This document shows, piece after piece, positions 22,817 to 27,359 of a stretch of 27,359 nt of DNA (its first letter is position 1; every line of letters starts with the position of its first letter). The position numbers and the translations under genes were made by a program. The notes below the pieces were generated by a model. That model ran no database searches. It was not told where the DNA came from and saw only the letters and a program-made list of their open reading frames with translations. Origin of the DNA: Carthagonibacter sp032251515 (GTDB lineage: Bacteria > Gemmatimonadota > Gemmatimonadetes > Palauibacterales > Palauibacteraceae); NCBI GenBank assembly GCA_032251515.1, contig JAVVDU010000033.1, forward strand, positions 1-27,359, given 5' to 3'.

Positions 22817-23419
22817 GTGCGGATCCGGGTGGACGGCGCGACGGGGCGGGAGCGCTACGAGCTCCTCACCTCGCTCGTCGTCCCCCGTCCCATCGGCTGG
22901 ATCTCCACCTACGGCGCCGACGGCACTCCGAACCTCGCGCCCTACAGCTTCTTCGCCGCCCTGTCGGCCACGCCCATGCTGGTGGGCGTGTCGATCGGGC
23001 ACCGTCCCGCCGGTCCCAAGGACACGCTCGTGAACGTGCGGGCGCGCGGGGCGTTCTGCGTGAACGTGGTGGACGAGACGCACCTCGAGGCGATGAACGC
23101 CACCTCCCGCGACGCGCCGCCCGCGGTGGACGAGTTCGACCTGGCGGACCTCGCGGCGGAGCCGGCGGGCGAGGTGGACGCGCCGTGCGTCGCGTCGGCC
23201 GCCGCCGTGCTCGAGTGCGTGCTGCACCGGGAGGTCGACATCGGGGCGGCGGCGAACACCCTGGTGGTGGGACGGGTTGTCGCCGTGCGGCTGGCCGAGC
23301 GCCTGACGTTCGTGGACGGGACCCGCTACGTGCGGACCGAGTCGCTGCGTCCCGTCGGCCGCCTGTGGGGCGCCGCCTACCAGCTGCCGGGCGAGGTCCG
23401 GGTCATCCCGCGTCCCTGA
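22817..23419 (+). CDS. Flavin reductase-like domain protein
   Basis: A 200-residue member of the flavin reductase/FMN-binding split-barrel family. Typical blocks are RYELLTSLVVPRPIGWISTYGADGTPNLAPYSFFAALSATPMLVGVSIGHRP, which binds FMN, then KDTLVNVRARGAFCVNVV. Further on are CVASAAAVLECVLHREVDIG, NTLVVGRVVAVRL and the C-terminal RTESLRPVGRLWGAAYQLPG. The GTG at 22817 is the best start in frame after the barrel gene stop; it begins ahead of the conserved RYELLTS segment, but its ribosome-binding site is weak. Partner oxygenase or substrate is not apparent. Its 3' end overlaps the convergent regulator gene by 17 bp. Confidence 0.85.
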   Translation: MRIRVDGATGRERYELLTSLVVPRPIGWISTYGADGTPNLAPYSFFAALSATPMLVGVSIGHRPAGPKDTLVNVRARGAFCVNVVDETHLEAMNATSRDAPPAVDEFDLADLAAEPAGEVDAPCVASAAAVLECVLHREVDIGAAANTLVVGRVVAVRLAERLTFVDGTRYVRTESLRPVGRLWGAAYQLPGEVRVIPRP

Positions 23420-23792
23420 CGCCGCGGGTCGCCCGCAGGACGGACTCCAGGCGGAACAGGTAGCTCGCGAACGACGCCCGCCCCCGGACGGTCAGCCGGT
23501 ACCGCGAGCACGGGACCCGCTCCTCGAACCCCTTCCGGCATTCCACGACGCCGGCCTCCTCCAGCCGCCGCAGGTGCGCCCCCAGGTTTCCATCGGACAG
23601 GGAGAGCGCGTCGCGCAGTTCGCGGAACGACCGAGTGCCGCTTCCCGAGGCCAGCGCCGCCACGATTCCCAGGCGGGACCGCTCGTGGATCAGGGGGTCC
23701 AGGGCCACCGCCCGGGCCACGGGAGCGGGGATCGACCCGTCCCGGGGCGACGGAGACGGCGGCGGATCGAACAGCGACGGATGGTTTGCCAT
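23403..23792 (-). CDS. Small winged-helix transcriptional regulator
   Basis: A 129-residue DNA-binding protein. RLGIVAALASGSGTRSFRELRDALSLSDGNLGAHLRRLEEAGVVECRKGFE, about residues 40-90, is a winged helix-turn-helix of the kind found in ArsR/MarR-like single-domain regulators; SDGNLGAHLRRLEEAG is the recognition region. YRLTVRGRASFASYL forms the wing and the start of a C-terminal dimerisation helix. There is no obvious metal-binding cysteine motif, so a metal sensor is unlikely. The ATG at 23792 lies 36 bp from a 21-bp inverted repeat that overlaps a TTGACA hexamer, which fits autoregulation. Targets could include the small membrane protein gene on the other side or the convergent flavin-reductase gene. 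Confidence 0.82.
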   Translation of the reverse strand: MANHPSLFDPPPSPSPRDGSIPAPVARAVALDPLIHERSRLGIVAALASGSGTRSFRELRDALSLSDGNLGAHLRRLEEAGVVECRKGFEERVPCSRYRLTVRGRASFASYLFRLESVLRATRGVRDAG

Positions 23793-23822
23793 GCCAGCAG
23801 CTTGGCACCGTGCGATCTGCGT

Positions 23823-23828
23823 TGTCAA
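23823..23828 (-). promoter_or_regulatory. TTGACA, -35-like hexamer for the winged-helix regulator
   Basis: A perfect consensus -35 hexamer on the minus strand, 31 bp upstream of the ATG at 23792. The expected -10 position reads CCAAGC, which is a poor match, so the promoter is only half supported. Confidence 0.4.
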
Positions 23829-23849
23829 GTACTCTATGTCGCAGAGTAC
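23829..23849. promoter_or_regulatory. Operator candidate: GTACTCT-N7-AGAGTAC
   Basis: A perfect 7-bp inverted repeat with a 7-base spacer, AT-richer than its surroundings and directly abutting the TTGACA at 23823-23828. Its size and position suit a dimeric winged-helix regulator repressing its own gene (start 23792). Confidence 0.6.
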
Positions 23850-23974
23850 GGCCTCGCGGAGGCATCTCGTGGTGCCGGAGGAGGGTGGCGGCTCGCTTCG
23901 TGCAGGGGGGAAGGACGCCGTCCCGGAGCGGACGGCCCGGCACGCACGCGACCTCGACCCGGGTGGACCGGACG

Positions 23975-24226
23975 ATGCCAGCATACCGACGTTCCCGCGC
24001 TCCCGCCGGGCGACGCGAGGCGGAACTGGGAGAGCGCCTCAGCGAGACGGTTCTCGAGTTCCAGAGGGCCCATCCCGAGACGTCGCCCGCGGAGGTCCAG
24101 CGGGCCATGGAGCTGGCGTGGGGGAGGTCGCTGGCGCCGTTGCGGCGCCGGCGGGTCCTCGTCTGCCTGGCCGTCGTGATGGCCCTGGTCCTGTTCAGCG
24201 TGGGACTGTTCGTCCTCGGAACGTGA
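23975..24226 (+). CDS. Small single-span membrane protein of unknown function
   Basis: An 83-residue frame from ATG 23975 to TGA 24226. It starts basic (MPAYRRSRAPAGRREAE), continues with an amphipathic helical stretch (LGERLSETVLEFQRAHPETSPAEVQRAMELAWG) and ends in RRRRVLVCLAVVMALVLFSVGLFVLGT. That last part is a clear membrane span with an arginine-rich cytoplasmic flank. The charge-then-hydrophobic design is hard to explain as an antisense artefact, and no other gene covers this DNA. No strong ribosome-binding site is visible, and the same frame is open upstream, so the start is uncertain. It lies between the regulator's operator and a terminator-like hairpin. No family recognised. Confidence 0.6.
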   Translation: MPAYRRSRAPAGRREAELGERLSETVLEFQRAHPETSPAEVQRAMELAWGRSLAPLRRRRVLVCLAVVMALVLFSVGLFVLGT

Positions 24227-24254
24227 CGCTTTGACGCACTCCCGCCATCGGAGG

Positions 24255-24290
24255 CCAGGCGCACCGCCGGTCCCGCGGGGGTGCGCCTGG
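24255..24290. terminator. Strong hairpin between convergent transcripts
   Basis: A perfect 11-bp stem, CCAGGCGCACC and GGTGCGCCTGG, with a 14-base loop, placed between the small membrane protein gene and the aroF stop. Its location suits bidirectional termination. No T-tract follows on either strand. Confidence 0.6.
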
Positions 24291-24316
24291 CAGGCGAGGG
24301 CCGCGGGTCGCCCCGC

Positions 24317-25354
24317 TCAGGCCGGTGCAGGAGCCCGTACGGGCCCCTGCCGTCCCACCGCCCGGGCCACGGCGCCTACCGCGTCCATCATCGCGGCGAA
24401 GGCCTCCGGCGTGAGGCTCTGACGTCCGTCCGACAGGGCCCGGTCCGGGTCCGGATGCACCTCCACGATGAGACCGTCCGCGCCGGCGGCCACCGCGGCG
24501 AGCGCCAGCGACGGAACCCACTCGCGCCGTCCCGCGGCGTGGCTCGGGTCCACGATGACGGGCAGGTGCGTCCGCTCCCGCAGCACGGGCACGGCCGCGA
24601 GGTCGAGCGTGTTCCGGGTGGCCGTCTCGAACGTGCGAATCCCCCGCTCGCACAGCAGGACGTTCGGGTTGCCGGCCGAGACGACGTACTCGGCCGCCAG
24701 GAGCAGCTCCTCGAGGGTGGCCATCAGGCCGCGCTTGAGGAGCACGGCGCGGCGCTGCTCGCCGACGGCCGACAGGAGACGGAAATTCTGCATGTTGCGG
24801 GCGCCGATCTGCAGGACGTCGGCCCGCGAGGCCACGAGCTCCACGTCCTCGGCGGCGACGACCTCGGTCACCACCGGCAGGCCGGTCTCCTCCCGCGCCT
24901 CGGCCAGCAATTCGAGCCCCCGTTCCCCGAGCCCCTGGAAGCTGTAGGGGGAGGAGCGGGGCTTGAAGGCGCCGCCCCGCAGGATGCGGGCGCCGCCGGC
25001 CGCCACGGCCCGCGCCGCGGCGAGCAGCCCGTCCCGCGACTCCACGGAGCAGGGGCCGGCCATGACCACGATCTCCGGGCCGCCGACCGTCACCTCGTCG
25101 ATGCGGATGCGGGACCCGTCGGGACGCTGCTGGCGCGCCACCATCGTGTACGGCGGCAGGTCCGTGCGCACCTCCCGCACCGCGGGATGCGCGCGCAGGC
25201 GGTCGACCAGCTCTTCGGCCCCGCCGCCCACCACCGCCACGAGGCTCGCCTCTGCCGTCTCGCTCACCTGCACCCGCAGGCCGTGCGCCTCCACGAGCCG
25301 GACCACCTCCGCCTTGTCGCGCAGCGGACAGTCCGGCGCCAGGACCGCGATCAC
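24317..25354 (-). CDS. aroF: 3-Deoxy-7-phosphoheptulonate (DAHP) synthase, AroF/type I-beta with N-terminal regulatory domain
   Basis: A 345-residue enzyme condensing phosphoenolpyruvate and erythrose 4-phosphate, the first step to aromatic amino acids. Residues about 1-70 form a ferredoxin-like regulatory domain (VIAVLAPDCPLRDKAEVVRLVEAHGL), as in Thermotoga-type enzymes. The barrel shows VVMAGPCSVES, RGGAFKPRSSPYSFQGLG, IGARNMQNF, LLKRGLMATLEELLLAAEY, VIVDPSHAAGRREWV with the metal-ligand His, and VEVHPDPDRALSDGRQSL. The GTG start shares a 4-bp GTGA overlap with the trpA stop, so translation is coupled. The N-terminal domain usually carries feedback inhibition by an aromatic amino acid; which one is not readable here. 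Confidence 0.94.
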   Translation of the reverse strand: MIAVLAPDCPLRDKAEVVRLVEAHGLRVQVSETAEASLVAVVGGGAEELVDRLRAHPAVREVRTDLPPYTMVARQQRPDGSRIRIDEVTVGGPEIVVMAGPCSVESRDGLLAAARAVAAGGARILRGGAFKPRSSPYSFQGLGERGLELLAEAREETGLPVVTEVVAAEDVELVASRADVLQIGARNMQNFRLLSAVGEQRRAVLLKRGLMATLEELLLAAEYVVSAGNPNVLLCERGIRTFETATRNTLDLAAVPVLRERTHLPVIVDPSHAAGRREWVPSLALAAVAAGADGLIVEVHPDPDRALSDGRQSLTPEAFAAMMDAVGAVARAVGRQGPVRAPAPA

Positions 25355-26217
25355 TCCCGTCCTCCCTCTGTCATGAGTCCTCTCAGGAACGCCGCGGGGT
25401 CCTCGCCCCGCTCCAGCCGCTCCACCAGTGCGCTGCCCACGATCACCCCGTCCGCGTGCGGCGCGATCCGCCGCACCTGCGCGGCGTCGCGGATCCCGAA
25501 GCCGGCGAGGACCGGGACCGGGGAGACGGCCCGCAGGCCGTCCAGGAATCCGGCCACGCCTTCCACGTCCGATCCCCCGCCCGTGATCCCGGTGCGAGTG
25601 ACCGCGTACACGAACCCTCGGCTCGCCTCGCACAGGCGGCGCGCCCGCTCCGGCGGGGTGACCGGCGTGACGAGCTGGACGAGCCCGGCCCCCGCCGGCT
25701 CCAGCGCGTCCGCGATCTCGGCCGACTCCTCGTACGGCAGGTCCGGGACGATGAGTCCCGCGACCCCGGCCTCGGCCAGCGCGGGCCCGAGCCGCTCCAT
25801 CCCGAACGCGAGGAGCGGGTTCAGGTAGCTCATCAGGAGGACCGGCGCGGCGGGCCGCGCCCGGTCCACTTCGGCGAGGATCCACGGGAGGGTGACTCCG
25901 GCCGCGAGGGCCGCCCGGCTGGCCCGCTGGATCGTGACGCCGTCGGCCATCGGGTCGGAGAACGGGACGCCGACCTCGAGGACGTCGGCCGCTCCGCCCA
26001 CCGCCCGCAGCACGTCGCCGAATCCCTCGCGGTCGGGGAAGCCCGCCGTCACGAAGGCCGCCAGGGCGGGCCGGCCCCGGTCGCGCGCCGCCCGGATCGC
26101 CGCCTCGATCCGGGCGCCGGGCCGCGCCGCGTTTCCGGTGCGCGTCGCGGGCCTGGCTTCCGCCGCCGGGCGCGTCCCCGCACGCGGTCCCCCCGCGCCT
26201 GCTTCCGCCGCGGTCAC
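25351..26217 (-). CDS. trpA: Tryptophan synthase alpha subunit
   Basis: A 288-residue TIM-barrel enzyme releasing indole from indole-3-glycerol phosphate and channelling it to TrpB. Family blocks are ALAAFVTAGFPDREGF, LEVGVPFSDPMADGVTIQRAS with the catalytic Glu and Asp, LMSYLNPLLAFGMERL, GLIVPDLPYEESAEI, VYAVTRTGITGG and VLAGFGIRDAAQVRRIAPHADGVIVGSALV. The family core begins near residue 36 (RIEAAIRAARDRG). The preceding Ala/Gly/Arg-rich 35 residues look like an unstructured extension or mean that the true start is further in. The GTG at 26217 gives a GTGA overlap with the trpB stop, which supports it as the start. Confidence 0.95.
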   Translation of the reverse strand: MTAAEAGAGGPRAGTRPAAEARPATRTGNAARPGARIEAAIRAARDRGRPALAAFVTAGFPDREGFGDVLRAVGGAADVLEVGVPFSDPMADGVTIQRASRAALAAGVTLPWILAEVDRARPAAPVLLMSYLNPLLAFGMERLGPALAEAGVAGLIVPDLPYEESAEIADALEPAGAGLVQLVTPVTPPERARRLCEASRGFVYAVTRTGITGGGSDVEGVAGFLDGLRAVSPVPVLAGFGIRDAAQVRRIAPHADGVIVGSALVERLERGEDPAAFLRGLMTEGGRE

Positions 26218-27359
26218 GCCGTGTCCTCCCGCTCCGCGAGGATCGCCAGGTCCTTGTCGCCCCGGCCCGACAGGCCGACCAGGATGCGGGCTCCGGGGTG
26301 CTCCGCCGCGTGGCGCCGCGCCCCCGCGAAGGCGTGCGCCGTCTCGAGCGCCGGCAGGATCCCCTCCTCGCGGGCGCACTCGTCGAGCGCCGCCAGCGCC
26401 TCGTCGTCCGTCGCGGACTCGTAGCGCACCCGGCCGATCTCGCGCAGGAAGGCGTGCTCGGGCCCCACGCCCGGGTAGTCGAGCCCCGCCGACACCGAGT
26501 GCGTCTCGAACACCTGCCCGTGCGCGTCCTGCAGGAGCAGCGAGCGGCTGCCGTGCAGCACGCCGTCCCGCCCGTGCGCCAGGGTGGCCGCGTTCCGGCC
26601 CGCCCGCGGTCCGTCGCCGCCCGCCTCGATGCCGAGCAGCTCGACCCCGGGATCCGCGAGGAACGGGTGGAACAGTCCGATGGCGTTCGATCCGCCGCCC
26701 ACGCAGGCCACGGCCACGTCGGGCAGGCCGCCCGCCGCCGCGAGGAGCTGGGCGCGGGCCTCCCGGCCGATCACCGCCTGCAGCTCGCGCACCAGCCACG
26801 GATAGGGGTGCGGCCCCACCGCCGACCCCAGCAGGTAGAACGTGCCGCCCGGGTCGGAGACCCAGTCGCGCAGCGCCTCGTCGATCGCGGCGCGCAGGGT
26901 CCGGTCGCCCGTGCGCACGAGCGACACGTCGGCCCCGAGGCGGCGCATGCGCTGGACGTTCGGGGCCTGGCGAGCGGCGTCCACCTCGCCCATGTAGACG
27001 GTGCAGGGCAGGCCGAGGCGCGCGCAGGCCGCTGCCGCGGCCACGCCGTGCTGCCCGGCGCCGGTCTCGGCCACCACCCGCTCCACCCCCATGTGCCGGG
27101 CCAGCATCGCCTGGCCGAGGGCGTTGTTGATCTTGTGGGCGCCGGTGTGCGTGAGGTCTTCTCGCTTCAGCCACACCTCGGCCCCCCAGCGGGCGCCCAG
27201 CCGGGGCGCGGCGGTGAGCGGCGTGGGCCGTCCGACCCAGGCCGCGAGCTCCGCGTCGAGGGCGGCGCGGAACCGCTCGTCCGCCAGCGCCGCGCGGGCC
27301 GCCGTCTCCAGCCGCTCCAGCGCGCCCACCAGCGTCTCGGGCACGTAGCGCCCGCCGAA
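26214..27359 (-). CDS. trpB: Tryptophan synthase beta subunit, 5' end beyond the window
   Basis: The pyridoxal-phosphate subunit that joins indole and serine to make tryptophan. The visible 381 residues begin inside the N-terminal signature (FGGRYVPETLVGALERLE), so only about 15-25 residues are missing against a usual length near 400. PLP lysine is in LTHTGAHKINNALGQ. The phosphate cup is CVGGGSNAIGLFHPF. ETGAGQHGVAAAAACARLGL, VGPHPYPWLVRELQ, HSVSAGLDYPGVGPEHAFL and ILPALETAHAF are further typical blocks. This is the TrpB1 type that pairs with TrpA, in agreement with the directly overlapping trpA. An upstream trpF or trpC gene may lie outside the window. Confidence 0.96.
   Translation of the reverse strand, partial: FGGRYVPETLVGALERLETAARAALADERFRAALDAELAAWVGRPTPLTAAPRLGARWGAEVWLKREDLTHTGAHKINNALGQAMLARHMGVERVVAETGAGQHGVAAAAACARLGLPCTVYMGEVDAARQAPNVQRMRRLGADVSLVRTGDRTLRAAIDEALRDWVSDPGGTFYLLGSAVGPHPYPWLVRELQAVIGREARAQLLAAAGGLPDVAVACVGGGSNAIGLFHPFLADPGVELLGIEAGGDGPRAGRNAATLAHGRDGVLHGSRSLLLQDAHGQVFETHSVSAGLDYPGVGPEHAFLREIGRVRYESATDDEALAALDECAREEGILPALETAHAFAGARRHAAEHPGARILVGLSGRGDKDLAILAEREDTA

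Noticed and set aside
1..27359. tRNA, rRNA, CRISPR array, insertion sequence, phage or toxin-antitoxin genes
   Set aside because: I looked across both strands and saw no cloverleaf, spaced identical repeats, transposase, integrase or recognisable toxin/antitoxin pair.

Overview
This is a very GC-rich window (estimated by eye at about 70% or more) from a Gram-negative-type bacterium. It encodes a TonB-family protein, an outer-membrane barrel candidate, Tat-exported hydrogenase subunits and a lipoprotein cytochrome c. GTG starts, 4-bp stop/start overlaps and long antisense open frames are common, as expected at this GC. A lineage such as Gemmatimonadota would fit, but that is a guess from general character; there is no rRNA or other marker. 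The sequence is a draft scaffold with three 100-N gaps. Two of them are flanked by identical 55-bp copies of the same sequence, so they are unmerged contig overlaps and nothing is missing there. The gap at 3711-3810 is a real gap.

Region 1 (1-12037, all minus strand) is one long apparent operon, read from 12037 downward: HD-like protein, MmgE/PrpD-family dehydratase, single-chain aconitase/homoaconitase-like hydro-lyase, isocitrate/isopropylmalate-dehydrogenase-family enzyme, a CitD-CitE fusion, CitF, a GltD-like FAD/NAD(P) oxidoreductase, a butyrate-kinase-family acyl kinase, and IorA (cut by the window edge). Taken together these could convert a 2-oxo acid and a citrate-like tricarboxylic acid into each other, cleave the latter to acetate plus a 2-oxo acid, oxidise a 2-oxo acid to acyl-CoA with ferredoxin, and recover ATP through an acyl phosphate. 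I do not recognise this exact set as a named pathway, and it is the best candidate here for an undescribed system.

Region 2 (12038-13970) holds a palindrome-bearing divergent intergenic region, then on the plus strand a TonB-family protein and a SagB-type nitroreductase-family protein.

Region 3 (13971-20001, plus strand) is a 519-bp leader with a good sigma-54-type promoter match, followed by a compact hybO-hybA-hybB-hybC-hybD operon. It encodes a periplasm-facing, membrane-bound [NiFe] hydrogenase resembling E. coli hydrogenase 2 (group 1c), with its own maturation protease. A convergent single-haem c-type lipoprotein follows.

Region 4 (20378-24240) carries a secreted serine beta-lactamase-like hydrolase, a small outer-membrane barrel-like protein, a flavin-reductase-like protein, a small winged-helix regulator with a clear inverted-repeat operator candidate over its promoter, and a tiny single-span membrane protein.

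Region 5 (24241-27359, minus strand) is a translationally coupled trpB-trpA-aroF block for aromatic amino acid synthesis; trpB runs off the window. I saw no tRNA, rRNA, CRISPR array, transposase or phage gene.
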